NCBI GenBank assembly: GCA_015179125.1
Contig: WHVA01000117.1
Location: forward strand, 1-64,000
Direction: 5' to 3'
Source of the DNA: Gautieria morchelliformis
Lineage: Eukaryota > Basidiomycota > Agaricomycetes > Gomphales > Gomphaceae
Length of the DNA: 64,000 nucleotides
Position numbers and translations under genes: made by a program. Of this stretch, positions 29,606 to 42,678 are shown piece by piece. The notes beneath the pieces were generated by a model, which saw nothing but the letters and a program-made list of their open reading frames with translations, made no database searches and was not told the DNA's origin. How positions within the stretch are numbered: the first letter of the stretch is position 1; each line of letters opens with the position of its first letter.

Positions 29606-32600
29606 TTGAAGGGGAGGGGCCCAATAACAGGAGCTGAGGTGAGGCCGGCAAATAACAACTGGACAGCATGATGAGTACTATTCGGGGTAACGGAAGCCAT
29701 GCAGACGCCACCGCCGTGCCCTCGGACTCTGCCGCGCCGGACCGACGAGCGAGAATCGAGACTTACTTAGGGTGTGATTATCGATAGCACTTATCGACGC
29801 CCTAAAACGACACACCCAAGCTGGACGAAAGCAAGAAAGATAATCTGCGCATCTGCTCAATTAAGGACGACGGTGCGTGGCCCGTGATTCTGCTATACTT
29901 ATCGGGTCGGGTCGGGTTCGGGTCGGGCTATGATGTAGCACTTTGGCGCTGCTGGCTGCTGGCTGCCACGCCAGCCGCACGTCGCTGTACGCACCGGCCA
30001 GCTCGGAAAAGACGAGCAACGTGGTACAGCATCTGACTTGCGACTTGTGATGAGGACATGGTGCTCTAATTGCTCTGTGTTCTCACAGGGTCATACGCTC
30101 GACTACCCCTGCCTGACCCTGTCTTTGCCCCTCTTGCGTTATCGTCTCGAGTCACAGCGCCATAGCACCATCGCCGCGATGGCCTGTTCCCTCGTTTCTA
30201 ACATCAATGGAGGTACAGATACCAACTGCTTGCCATGCCCGGGACGCATATCTTGATAAGCACTGCTTGGGCGAACGTGCCTTGCCGCGGTCCTGTTCCC
30301 GAGACGCTAATTACAGCAGGCCTTCTTGAAAAACTTGGTGGCGCGGCTCCAGATCATTATGGATTCCCGGAATGCACGAAAGGGTTCGTCAACGTTCAAC
30401 GTTAATTTGCGTCTAGACTCGGGCCGTTGCTATCTCGGGCCAGTGTAGATCATATACCCTACTTCGAACGGGGGACCAAACCTGAACCGAGGTTCTCGTC
30501 TATAGGGCGTTGTCTGGAATGGGAACAAGGTCGACGAGAAACAGGGGTTCATATCCGCTTCGCTCTCACTTTGCAATCGATTTGGATATACTCCGGCCCC
30601 GGGCTGCGTCGAAGCATATCTATCGTATTTCTGTCATACAACAAGGACATGGCATTTATACAAGAAGGACACTCTTTCGCCTATTTACTGTACCCCCTTT
30701 CGGGCATCCTCATTTAGGGGCAACCCTGGCGCGGACATGCCGTCATTTATATGGGAGGCTGGCAACGTATGTCTTGTTGTGAGGTCGCAGACTCGTAGGC
30801 GACTTTGGCCTCCGAGGTTATGTTCTACGATGGACTTTCAAATCCAAATACTGAAACGAACACCAGAAGTTAGGTATGTATACATTCCACCATGCCAGGC
30901 ACTACTCCGCATCAGCAGCATGGTCCTGAAACGAGCAGACAATTGCTATTTGCCTCCTCCCTCCCCTTCGGGCCGGTATAGTGATATAGAGGTGCGTCTA
31001 GTCCAAGCCTCAACAATCGTACTGGATATATCAGCCACCGAAGACTCATCTTTCACCCCGCATATCTCAGCTGGCTTCGCGAAACACGGTACCTGGCCCT
31101 TGTCCGAATGCGCGCGGCTGTCCGTCTGCGACATTGGGATGGTGTTGGAGATGGCACGAATTTCGAATCTGATGTGAATGAAGGGGGGGCTCATGGCATG
31201 CTGGGGATTCCGAAGGAAGCAACCCAGACTAGTTACACATGGACGGTCCGGAGTCAAATTCCAGAGGACTCACCCTAACTCCAGTCTGGCAGAGTACCGA
31301 GGGTCGGCCTCGCGTGCCATTCAAGACATGGGTGGACCTTAGCATTCACAGGCGGAAAACGAGTTACTCCAAATGAACGTGCCGTTCGAGGTGTTGCTTT
31401 GCACCGTGATAGTGGTCGATGCAAAATAGCTCCCGGAGCGAATGAAGCGAAGCAGATATATTAGAAATGTCTGCTTTCCGGGACATACGTGGGGCCAATG
31501 CGTCATTCGTGAATATGTCCAGGTCTTTGCATGACTAGGTGGTACTCATCTGCTCGGCTGGTGACAGGAGGGGAGGGGGCTCAGACTGTCTGAGCGACGC
31601 CACATATTGGCAGGCACGACACTATAGCAATCCTCTTACTGGAAGCATTAATCCGCATGGCGAGGTGAGAAAGTGGTATACAGATATCCTCACGTACTTG
31701 TGCGGCAAATCCCAATCAGCAATGCGTGGAGCTCGACTAGCTCGAGCTCTCTCTAGGATCTGCGGATATAGGGTTATGCATGTGGATACTATATGTGAGT
31801 CGCTAACTTGAACCTCGTCAATATTAGGCTGAGTTGGCTGCCCACACGGGTGTGGCACTATAATGACGCCTTTCGTCATGTATTTTGTTTGTCAACATAG
31901 CGCAAACGGTCTATCATAATAGCGGTTACAGTGAGTACACTCGTGCCAAGGTGCCACCAAAGATGACAAGTATCGGACCTCCTCCCAGATCGTACACACG
32001 TAGCTGAATGTCGGTCCACCGCTTCCGTCATGCATACTCTCAGACCTCAACTGCTGTCGTCAGTTGAGACCGTTTGAGAGCATTCCTGGCTTGAGCGCCT
32101 GGCAAATAAATCTCCAGATACCATGTCGTGTGCCGTCAAACAATAGCCATGCGGCCATTGGGCGCACCCGATCAGGCCCGGCGGATACTCGGAACGCACT
32201 CGACGGCGCGTGTCCACGTGGCGGTGACAGCACAGGATGCAGTGCCGTTCCATCGGGTCCTGTACACGCATCTGGGAGTGAGATGCCATCGATCGCCGAT
32301 CCGGCGTAGCGAGCTTTGCCCGCCGCAGATCACGTCGTTTGCGGACGCGGAGCCCGGGAGATCGGCGGTCCGCTTCCGAACATGCTCCGCATCATGAGAA
32401 TGGCGCAACAGGAGGCAGGCAGGCTCACAGCCTCTTGCAGACAAGGGCCACACGACTTCACATCAAGCTGAAGATGTTCACTACGTAAAGTTGCGTATCT
32501 GTAGTACATACAGCACTACATAATTTTAGTGCAAACTGCAGAGTCCTCAAAACTTTTATCTAGTACCTCATTTGAATGATAAACCCACGACGCCACCCAG

Positions 32601-32735
32601 TGCCAGTGAAATATGTGGAATGTCGCCCCGATGGTGGTAAAATATATCGCCTCTAGCAAGCAACACGTCGTCAGCCCCGATGGTAAACACAACAATCCAG
32701 ACTAAACAGGCATCACCGGACGACATGCATGCTTC
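29606..32735. other. Long intergenic stretch, no gene recognised
   Basis: Short open frames only. G-rich GGGTC repeats lie at 29905-29930, upstream of the arrestin gene. A GC-richer patch at 32150-32460 has coding-like composition (for example ADPARRALPAADHVV on +) but no family match; it may be a relic. No tRNA or rRNA seen. Confidence 0.35.
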
Positions 32736-35186
32736 TCATGCAGCATAAAGCGTATCCAAAAACATAGCCGCAGCCTTGGTCACAAATGCCGGACCCACTG
32801 CGCTCGAGTTCCCCAAGCCTGCGATACAGAGGTGTGAGAAAAAGGCGAGTTGTCATGGGGAATATGCAGCCCATAGAACATTTGAAGCCAGTGCGTACCA
32901 TATACTGTGACCATCTGGCCCGTTTCAGACGGCCTGGCCTTGGCTTCCCGGACACAGTCCTTCAGGTCGGCGATGAACTGATCAACAACCGCCACAGTCA
33001 AGCGCTGCACCACATTAGTCGTTAGCCCCCGCTCTGGCGTCTGCACAGCGAGCGACGCATGCTCACCGTGCAGGCGATGTGCACCGCCGGCGGGTCGCTA
33101 AGCCCGTTGAGGTGCCACCCGCGCTCGCTCATCGCATCCCCAACCCGCAGTGCGTTTACGGACGCAGGCGCGTTCGACCCGAACGCCACGACGGAGGCGG
33201 GCGGTTGGCCCAGCACGTATAGTTCCGGGATTTCCGTTGCGATGGCCGCCTCGATCTTTTTGGCACAGGTCACGATCGACCGGCACGACGCCAGGTAGCC
33301 ACTTCGATTTTTTCATCTTAGGGAGGCCCATGGACATATTGTGGAGCTTGGCTGGACGCACCTATGGCCCATGAACTGCATCGCCGCCCAGGTCCCGGCA
33401 ATGAGCGCACCAGGGCTGGGAGCGGGGGCGAGTCAGCTCGGTCAAAGAGAAGGAGCGTTCAAAAGGAACAGCCCACCGAGATCCTGCCAAAGACGGGCTT
33501 GCGTATACACCACCTAAGGATAGCCATTGTTATTCGTGCTGCAGCGAGGTCATGCACGTCGCCACGTACCTGCCCAGGCAGCGCTGACAAAGTACTGATA
33601 TCTACGCAAATCCGCATCCCGATACATGACCACCGAAGAGCCCTGCAAACGCTTTGGGTTTTACAAGGACCGGCGAAACGGGGGACTGACCTTGGGAGCA
33701 AAGCCATACTGTATATACCCAAGGTGAGCCAACAATGACCTGAGGTTAACATACAAAGTAGCCTGCCTTGTGCGTATCGCACGATATGCTCGTTACGCCC
33801 GGGACTCTGAAATCAAATCGTTCTACAGGGAAGCCGGCCTCTTCAAGGAAGGGCATTATGAAGCTCCCCAGACAGCAATCCACATGCAGGCCAATTTTGT
33901 ACTTTTCAGCAAGCTTCCCGAGGGCAACGATATCGTCCATGCAGCCATCTGGGAAGTTAACTGCGGAGCCAACAATCTGCCCGAACACGATATTCATAAG
34001 CGGAGCCCTTGTCCACCCCGAAGCAAACTGACCATTATCGTGTTGGCGTTTCTGAGAAAGTTCAGTCAAGTCCCTGAAGGCAGTAATGGGACAAATTGCG
34101 ACTGACATTGCGCGCGCAACCCTTTTGACGGGAACCTTGCGAGTGACAGCATCCACTCGCACGTGGTGTACCTTGATTTTGAGATACGCGCCAGCTTTGT
34201 CAAAAGCCGCATGTGCCGAGGAAGGGACGATTCTACAAGGCGACAGTTGAGCACAATTGGCATGGATATCGACGCGACATGGCGCACATTTCGGGGTTAG
34301 TAATCCCCTTGACATCGCGAGCCCAGTCTCTGTGGGTTTTAACGGCCATGATGATGGACTCGGTGCCGCCAGAGGTGGTGGTTCCGGCGCCGTTTGGGTT
34401 GTTGTACCTGAATGGAAATTTAATGGAACGAATAGGGTGGTGTGCACCTGTGCCCACATTCGCAGACACATGGCCACTACCTCTGCCTCCATTTTGCGAA
34501 TGGCTACAATAGCGGGTCAGAGACAGCTCGGAATGCACGGCAATGCACCGAGCAAGCATACCGGGGAAGACGTCAGGGTGGAGCGGGTTGGAGACTGTAT
34601 ATTTCTGGAAGGCCATGTTAAGAACCTTCTCCAAGTCCTCTCCGCCATCTGAAACACGTTGATGTAAAGTCTGTTTGCAAGGTGTGCGGGTGACATATGG
34701 CTTACGGTAGACTGCGCCGGACAACTTGCCAAGTCGCCAATTTGCGCCAGGTACCTCGGAATCCATGTTATTCATCTCTCTCTCGATCCACTCGAGGGAT
34801 TTGCCTTGTTCGGGCAAGACGAGATGTCGGATGACATTGGGGCCTTTGGGAATCATCTTGTCTTCGATGCTGTCTCTGGCCTTGGCCATTTCCGAGTCCA
34901 CTTTTTGTCGTCCTGCCGGAGTGCGAAGGGCAAGAAAGATGACTTTCTAGAAGAAACGGGATTACTCATTGACGCTGATATCGAACGCATGACGAACCTT
35001 CTGCAGCCAGATCCACGCATCGTGGATGGTGTTTCTCAGGCCATTGGCACGCAAGTGTCTGTGGGACTGGAGGACATAGGACAGAATGATGTAGCCAACC
35101 AGTGCATTCTTAGCATTGTCGAATGTCAGCGCCGTGATCGTCGTTTTGGCTACAGCCAGCGACTTTGCTCCTACTGCAGACGACAT
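32736..35186 (-). CDS. DPL1: Sphingosine-1-phosphate lyase
   Basis: Fifteen exons on -: 34998-35186, 34706-34946, 34562-34648, 34458-34503, 34288-34407, 34107-34232, 34033-34051, 33767-33976, 33691-33708, 33570-33642, 33477-33513, 33362-33415, 33067-33301, 32899-33004, 32736-32818. They join in frame to 547 residues, the usual length. This PLP enzyme cleaves long-chain base phosphates to phosphoethanolamine and a fatty aldehyde at the ER. Visible: N-terminal membrane segment [73 protein letters not shown] and the PLP-lysine motif [15 protein letters not shown]. Exon 9 (18 nt) encodes YGFAPK. Intron 8 needs a GC donor (33766); a GTATGT donor 12 nt downstream would insert AGYF next to the catalytic Lys. 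I chose ATG 35184-35186 over an in-frame ATG at 35276. Confidence 0.95.
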
Positions 35187-36400
35187 GGGTGAGATATGCA
35201 AAGCAAAGGAACCGTCGGGAACTCCGCTCACCCACAGCGGCCCACAAGGGACACGGGGATAAGGGCCAATCGGCATTGGCCGGTGGGGCTTGAAGTGTAG
35301 CTGACACTAAAAATAACCTGCGCCGTCCGCGCCGCCACGCAGCGCCGGGCGAACTAGCGCGGGAGATCCCTGTCGGTATGATCTTATAGGTATGTCGATC
35401 GTGCGATCGGATCTCGATACAGAGGATTCTCTTCAGGGCACTACATTAACGCGCCGTCCCTTTCAGTGCATCACCACATTCCGCCCAATTTGGACATCCA
35501 CCTGGTATCTCCCGTGGATCCACTAGGTTCGGCGCAAGCCTTGACAGAGGAGAGGCTTGTACCACCGTCTCCTACAACACCTCTCGCGTCAAGGTTTCTT
35601 TAGATTATCGTAACAGAGATGTATTCTGACAACTTGTCCTGTGTGAATGGCTAAGAATCAACTTATGTAATTATGTCGTCATGTATGTGCCTTCTGGGAC
35701 TGGGACGAGTGGCTTGTGAGGCACGTAGTTGAACCAGTCACTCAAGAATTTTTTTTTTTAAATTATAACAATGACCTCTAGATCCCATGAATTGCTTTGC
35801 TGCTCGGTGACCGGTGGGGCAGCACCAGGCACTTTTCCAGCGGTGTCGACAGTCTGTTACGTCACGTGACTTTATGTAAGCACCCTGGGGAGATTTCCTG
35901 CTGGTATCACACAAAGATGCTCTAGAGGACAGGCTTGGGATCATATTCTCTCTCATCAGTCATCTGGGAGTCTCATATTCTGGGCTATTATTGTTTCTCT
36001 TCTCTTCTCCTTGCCCGAAGGTTTGAACCAGTGCCAGTCAATTTATTCGTACCATTACTATCATAGCGATCAAGCTGTTCCATTTGCTGCTAAAAATATT
36101 TAGGATATCTGGCCTACATTCCCAACTATAGATGTCCTCAAAAATCAACGAGCGGCCGTCTGTAACGCGTTGGCAAGTGAGATAGCACAATTGTGCCCGC
36201 CCCCACTATTCCCAATGGGATACAAGACAGCTGATCAAGCAATTCTAACTAGCTAGGGAGCTCAAGAGACACATGGTCTAGTAGATTGTTATAATGAGAG
36301 GAGGCGGGAGGCGGCGTGGCCGCTGGCCGCTGTGTCGGGTTTTGAATCGGCAGTGGCAAGCATCGGCAGTGGCAAGCGTTGACCCAGCTGCTTCAAATTC
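35187..36400. other. Divergent promoter region, no gene recognised
   Basis: Lies between the divergent sphingosine-1-phosphate lyase and DUO1 genes and must hold both promoters. Features seen: a T-run at 35749-35759 and a CACGTGAC-type E-box at about 35862. No supported ORF. Confidence 0.4.
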
Positions 36401-37431
36401 ATGTCTTCAACTTCGGCAGATACACCCTCCTTTGCAGGTTCATCCATTCTCAGACAATCACCTCCGTTTCACTCGCCCGCCGACACCGACCCAGCAGCAG
36501 ATCTCTCTCTTTCTGAGCTGTACATCTCAGACCGTTCGGAGGATGTGACGGTGTCCAAGCCGTTCACTCTTGTGCCTCCACGTGGTGAGGGTTGCGGAGA
36601 GGCGGGGTGTGATGATGATTTGAACGAGGTAAACCATGATACGGTAGCGACGGACAAGGGGAAGAGCTCCTTGAGTACGGCTCGTTCTCGGGAGGAACGA
36701 CTACAACACGACCTATTCGTTCTCAAGAAGCTGAACGCGTCCTTCTCCCTGTATAATGACGCGTTAAAAGACACGAGATCGAGCACAGAGGTGTGCCCCG
36801 CGCTTTGACTGTGCTGTACCAGAACAACGTTGTTGAAATGCCTGGCTTAGAATGTTGCTCTGCAGCTTGATAGAACAGATCGCCTACTGGACCAATACGT
36901 GAATCTTCTGCGGCACACTGAAAATCATTCCAAGCTTATATTCGATGAGACCTGGGAAGGCGGTGTCATGGTAAATGTTTAACCACGCGCCGCGACGCGT
37001 CTCTACACATGTTCTTTCTACAGGATCAGGAAATACTGGACAAGTTACGCGCCGAATCCGCGCAAAAAGCACAACGCGAGCGAGAGGAGCGTGAAAACGC
37101 TGCTCGAAAAGAGCAGGAACGGTTAGAAAACGAAGAGCTGGCGCGGAAAGCAAGAGAGCTTCGAGATGCGAATGAGAGAGGTAAGAGAGGGTCTGGATCA
37201 GTCAGAGGCGTGAGAGGTGTGAGGGGACTACGGGCACGAGGTGCGGAGCGAGGTTGGTGACTTTCATCGGCCAGTGCCCCTTTCCCATAACTCTCCTGAT
37301 TTACTGCAGGGTCATCGGTGGCGACACGGGGTACATATACCACTGGCTCTTCCGCTATGACAAACAAGGGAGGCGGTCCCGTGGTTTCATCGCGAGGCTC
37401 CACGGCTTCGCGAGGGAGACACAGAAGTTAG
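36401..37431 (+). CDS. DUO1: DASH/Dam1 complex subunit Duo1
   Basis: Four exons: 36401-36790, 36851-36970, 37024-37252, 37310-37431, joining to 286 residues. The DASH complex forms rings coupling kinetochores to spindle microtubules. The Duo1 core is clear: DLSLSELYISDRS, then SREERLQHDLFVLKKLNASF, SLYNDALKDT, and a second helix with RTDRLLDQYVNLLRHTENH and LIFDETWEGG. Next comes a charged coiled coil (residues about 170-225, Ala/Glu/Arg-rich) and a Gly/Ser/Arg-rich tail. The Met was chosen as the first in-frame ATG before the acidic N-terminus. Its stop is 186 bp before the muskelin start on the same strand. Confidence 0.92.
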
Positions 37432-37617
37432 ACAAACATATCATTTTTTCGCCTTTGACGATATAAGCATTATGTGAAAACGTTGATTATATACCCTCCT
37501 AGCTGCAACCATTGTTTGTTACTTATGGAAACGCGTGACGTCTGCTTGTGACATGTTCTTTCGTGACCGCGTTCCTTGTGGCGCGCCACGCGTTTGAAGC
37601 AACACCTTCGGGGCAAA

Positions 37618-40600
37618 ATGGCGGATGCATCGAGTCTCCCAAGCATTGATTTGCCATATCGTATTGCGAAGTGCACGGGATACAGCGGGAAGTACTCCCC
37701 AGAGGTGAGTAGGCTATCTTTCTGTCTTTGACCAGGCTGACGTTAGTCGATAGCACATTCTCGTCAATACACCGGCGGACCAGACTTCACGATGGAGTGG
37801 CCATCAGACAACAAGTTCGAAGCAGTGGATTATTCTCGAACTCACTGAACCAGCTCTTGTACGGTCTATTACATTTGGGAAGTTTCAGAAAGGTGCGAGC
37901 CAATAGAGTCCAAGGTGCCATTGCTTCTGCTAAAGAGAGCGCTATTTGCAGCCCACCCATGTAACATGAAGGAGTTCAAGGTTTGTTCGTGGTATTGCAT
38001 GCACGCTAAGTCTTGATGCTTGTCACAAGGTGTACACTGGACGCACCATGGATAATATGACACTTGTGTTGCATAGCGGCTTAAATAATGATACCAAAGC
38101 AGAAACGTTCAACTTGCAACGCACAGATGAAGCAGGTCTTCTTAACCCTGTGCGTTTTGTCAAGATTGTTCCAATATCGTACGTCCCACTGTCGCCTATT
38201 TTTCGTTCTTCATCCGCTTATCCCGCCCGCAGAGCCCACAGCCCAAGTTTCAATACGTCCATTTGGCACGTGTCTTTTTTGGGTGTCAACGATTCTGTAG
38301 TTGTTTCGCGTGCCGAGGAAGCTTATGCGAGTGTGAGTAGTCTATCATCGGCTTGCTTATATATGCTTCATATGTGGGTGCAGTACAAAGAGACGACCGC
38401 TATACGACACGTTTTGAAATATCTTCGACAACGACGGCATCTCGCATCGTTTCGCGCCTTGCAATCGCGGACCGGTTTTATGTTGGAACACCCTGTCGTC
38501 ACCAAAGTCCACGACAATCTGATGTCCGGGAACTGGTCTACTGTGGAGTCGCTATTGGAAACTGCCGCCGATGAGGGACTTTTCGATGATTGCATTCAAG
38601 CCTGTGATCCTAAAGCCCTTTGGTGTCGCTTGAACGGCGCCAACCCAGATGGCGATGTGCCAACCGCAAGAGGCGGGCACCAGATGTGTATAGATGTTGC
38701 GGATGGAATCATTTATATGTTCGGAGGATGGGATGGCAAGAAGAGTATGGACGATCTCTGGGCCTATTCGATTGCCGAAGGAAGGTGGAAGCTGCTAAGC
38801 CCCAACACTGCACTTAACGATGGTCCTGGACCAAGAAGCTGCCACAAGATGGTATTTGATCCTATGCTGGGATACATATACCTCTTGGGCTGTTTCGATG
38901 AAAATGAACGCCCAAGGTCTCCATCTCCATCGGGTACGGCGACCCCAGCTCATCCTCAGAACGAAACGGCTACGACCCCTCCCACGGACACGACAGCCAA
39001 TGCGTTATCACAGGACGCTGTTTCCGTTCCAAGTGGAGCAGAAAATGGCTCGAAACGTGGCTCTATGCTTTCCCCGTTGTATCGCTACACTACCCGGGGC
39101 CCAACTGCCGGAAGTTGGACGGTTTTATGTGCGGACGTTCAGGTAAGAGGTATCCTCTCTTTGAAATTACCCAACAATCCATCCATGTTCATTACAGCGA
39201 GAAGGTGGTCCACCCCTTATCTATGATCATCAAATGGTGATCGATTCCGAGAAGCAGATGCTCTATGTCTTCGGTGGCCGAATCGTGGACGCGGATTCGG
39301 AATCAGGCACAATGAGATTCTCTGGTCTGTACCAATACAACATAGTGACTGGTCAATGGGAACATATATTGTGAGCTCTTGTCCCATTTACATATACGAT
39401 GATTCACAGTCAAGTAGGGACGAATCTATCCCGTCCCCCAAGATCTCTCGGCCAATTCCTAGTCGGTTCGGTAGGAGCTGTGATCCTGCTGTGTGCCATC
39501 GACATCCACTGAACTCTTACAGGTCATTCAATGGTCTTTGACCCGCGTAATAGCCGCCTCATCATACTGGCGGGAAAGAAACAGGATACCTTTCTCGCTG
39601 ATATCTACGGATTCGACGTGAACACTCAGGAAGTCACGGAAATGATCACAGACTTCAGTGCTGCAGGCGGCCCTGATCCAAGCTTTTGCCAACGTGCTGC
39701 ACTGGACCCAGAATCGGGGCACATATATGTGTACGCTGTGCCATACCCTCCTGCTTTATCCTGGATATTTAGATGTGCTTAGTCTTCCAGGCCTCTTGAA
39801 GGGCAAGGGGGAGAAAAAGCCTGCTACTGATGCAATTCTGCGCTCGACATTCTGGATCTTCAAGCCTGAAACCTTACATTGGTCTCAAGTTTCTAATGCC
39901 CGTCCGCGCCCTGTGGACATGGAGTCAAGTGACATGGAAACTGCCTTGGTGCCTAAGCCGAGATACGCTCATCAGATGGTGTACGACCATAATCGGAAAG
40001 TGTTTTACGTTCATGGGGGAAATTCAGGGCTAGAGAGCAATTGGCGGTTAGACGACTTTTGGAGCATGACATTTGAACGGTGCGTTTGTTTTAAATATAG
40101 ACCTTGGGTGCTGGCTTATCGCCAAATCCACTCGATCTTCTTAGTCCTACTCGGAAGGAAATGGTAAGGAGAACTAAATTCATCGCTCGTCGTCAGCAGT
40201 GAGTGAGACACGTCAGGCTTACATATGGAGAGGCTGATTAGCCTCTCTACAGTTTCAAGGAATTATGCGACACGGTTCCCTCTGTGCAAGCTTTAACTTT
40301 CCTGCAACGAGACGTACACGCAGTAGTCGACCATCTTTCTGATGAGGAAACTGCGACGTTTCGAGCACTTCAATCGCATCTTTTTGATAAGGCGTCTCCG
40401 TCCCAGGCTTCCCCGACTGATACTTCAGGCGAAGATATCGAGATGATGACCGCGGGGGACGCTAGTCTTGATTCCAGCGACTCAGCCTTAAAGCACAGTA
40501 GTCGAAGTTATATGCCCGGGATACCAGAGCTCGAAAGGGACGAACAGGAAGTGGATACTCACCCAGAGTTGACGCCGGAGTTGTTCCGACAACGAACTTT

Positions 40601-40694
40601 TGTTTTTGAGAGTTTACTGGAATTGATCAACGCAGATGCCAAGCAGCCTTCCACAGACTTAATAAATCTGGTGGTTCCAGCAAAGGAGCTATGA
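37618..40694 (+). CDS. Muskelin-like kelch/LisH-CTLH protein
   Basis: Twelve exons: 37618-37704, 37754-37892, 37952-37980, 38030-38178, 38233-38332, 38384-39142, 39198-39370, 39415-39470, 39523-39730, 39783-40079, 40145-40198, 40253-40694. They join to 830 residues. N-terminal discoidin-like domain (YRIAKCTGYSGKYSPEHILV, SRWSGHQTTSSKQWIILEL, FKVYTGRTMDNMTLVLHSGL, NTSIWHVSFLGV). LisH-CTLH helices (AIRHVLKYLRQRRHLASF, VVTKVHDNLMSGNWSTVESL, GLFDDCIQ). Kelch repeats (ARGGHQMCIDVADGIIYMFG, GRWKLLSP, MLYVFGGRI, FYVHGGNSG). Animal muskelin is a substrate-side subunit of the CTLH/GID ubiquitin ligase; a similar role here is inference. The intron at 38179-38232 is 54 nt with no in-frame stop. The 44-nt intron at 39371-39414 is short, but its splice restores SRFGHSMVFDP. 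Confidence 0.93.
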
Positions 40695-40773
40695 TTATAG
40701 AATACGGCCCTCGCGTTAGGTGACGTCTTGTATTCCTACACCCGCCTTGATATGTAGCCCTTTTCGTGGTGCT

Positions 40774-41382
40774 CTACGCATCTAAATTAATCGCCTTGCC
40801 AAATTTAGCGTAGAGTGCAATCTTGAGCTCCTTCATAGTCTTTTCACAGTCTTCCGCGCTGTCGCGAACCTTCTGCATTTCAGCGTCGAGGGATTCTTGG
40901 TCTCGCGTCAGCAACTTTTGGGCCTTGACCAGCTTAACATGAAGGAATGCATCTCCGACGCGATACCTGAGCGGCAAATGATGAGTGAATGCACCTAATG
41001 AAAACGTGCCGCATGCCAACAGGACAGGTTCCTCCTCGTCTGCTAATTCTAACTCCATGGATAGATCGTCGAGGGCTTCTTTGTCTTGCTGTTGATCGTC
41101 AACGAGGTGCGACGATGAAATGCTGCCAGCACAGACCTTTAGTTGTGCCAATTGTTCTTCAATGTCACGGACACGAGAATTCAGCTTGGAAAAGGTATTT
41201 ATACGCTGCTGGTCCTCTGTCGGTCAAGACAGGGTCAATTAGTTGAAGCCGTCATGATCAGTCTGATTCCACTCAACCCCAGGTAACTTCAGGAGCATCA
41301 TCGGATTCCTCATCTGCATTTAGCTGACACGATTTGTAAGTTGGAAAGTTATGACCCTCTCATTGCCACTTACCATCCGCAT
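40774..41382 (-). CDS. GIM3: Prefoldin subunit 4
   Basis: Five exons on -: 41374-41382, 41278-41323, 41137-41216, 41021-41088, 40774-40966, giving 131 residues, the normal size. Prefoldin is the hexameric chaperone that hands nascent actin and tubulin to the TRiC/CCT chaperonin. The beta-type subunit pattern is clear: VTWEDQQRINTFSKLNSRVR (helix 1), KEALDDLSMELELADEEEPV, VGDAFLHVKLVKAQ (hairpins), then a C-terminal coiled coil with a short acidic end. Exon 1 carries only three codons (MRM). The 3' end is 80 bp from the convergent muskelin stop. Confidence 0.94.
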
Positions 41383-41526
41383 TCTTGCAAGTGATCGCCG
41401 AAGTGACTGTCACATCCGGGCGTCAACCTGACTGACTCTCAGCGAGAACGCAGTCTACTGACATGCTGACACCTTCCCAGCGAAGAAATATGAATATATT
41501 GAACGGAACCAAAATTTGTACCAGAA

Positions 41527-42678
41527 TTAACAATATGAGAAGCTCATCGCACACGGAGACTCGTTCGAACTTACGCCGACATCCTCGTGTACATTCTGGG
41601 ACACACACAGCGCTCCTTCCTGAGGTTTCCGTCCACCTTTCGCAACGTGCCACAGCAGGCCTGTCAGGAAGTGGAACTCGAGGAGAGTGGGACTCACGGC
41701 CTGAACTTGTTCCCGGTTAATCCCATCGGGAAAAAATTGAAGTCCAGGTGGAAGAGGCCTAACTGGAGCTCTCCGCAGTCTAGTGAAAGTAATTGGTGCA
41801 GCTGATTTCTCAAACCGATACACCATGTCACCCTTAAACAGCTCAATCATCAGTATAGTGAATATGGGATGCTGGCACGACAATACGCACATCAACTCCA
41901 ATCTGATAGTTATCAAAAAAACTGTGGACATCGGCCCTTAAAAGCATGGCATTGTGGGGCAGATCAGCGAACTCCCGTGTCTTTACTTGCTGATAAACTG
42001 CACTGTCCTCGCCGAGTTCTATTGCCTATAAGAAAGTGTCAGGAGATGAGAATAAATGACAGAGACAAGACAAACATGTGGTTGGGCTGCAAGAGGAAAG
42101 ATATGAGCTACTTCAAGCCCTTCAAAATTGATGCCACGATTACGACCTAGAGCAGGTTGCCCAGTAATACGGCAGCCCAAGTCTCGCAATCGGACAGCTT
42201 TGCGGGTGCGCTGATTTCTAGGACTCGGCTGCAAAGACCGTGCAACACAGTTAATACATTACTGACATAATGAGACAGTGAGAAGACAAAATATACCGGC
42301 ACGACAGGCGCGACATTCTGTAAAGTCGCGCTGGGGCTACGGGATCTACTCCGAGACTCGAACAGCGGTTTCTTAACGAGAGGAATGACCGCGTGATAGG
42401 AATCTGCTCGTGACTCAGAGGGGCACATACAGGGGGATGTAGACGACGAACTTTGAGATTGAGAATGACACACGATTCTATAATGGCCGCGAGGGAGTAT
42501 GTTTGTAGACGTTCGCGACAGAACATTTGTTACATTGGGTTCGGTATTTGGTAGGCCGTCACGTCGTCGGGGATCGCCACAGGGAACAATTACCCACACG
42601 GCTGAAAGTTGTTCGTTTTGTAACGATGCTGCTGAATTTATGTAACCACTTACTTGGAATGCCCATCCGAGCCGGCAT
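41527..42678 (-). CDS. HNH-endonuclease-domain protein
   Basis: Five exons on -: 42654-42678, 42297-42601, 42076-42228, 41891-42025, 41527-41841, giving 310 residues. The centre reads VRLRDLGCRITGQPALG, then LEVAHIFPLAAQPH and later NAMLLRADVHSFFDNYQIGV. This gives a His, Asn and His in the order of an HNH (beta-beta-alpha metal) fold, of the kind common as multicopy genes in Agaricomycetes. Physiological role unknown. The upstream half is Ser/Arg-rich. The C-terminal end is the least certain: a possible donor (GTAAGT, about 41572) lies before the stop, so another exon could follow. Confidence 0.65.

Noticed and set aside
34962..35276. Longer N-terminus (MPIGPY start) for sphingosine-1-phosphate lyase
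   Set aside because: The extra 30 residues are Pro/Gly-rich and unlike the family. The Met at 35184-35186 directly precedes the usual N-terminal segment.
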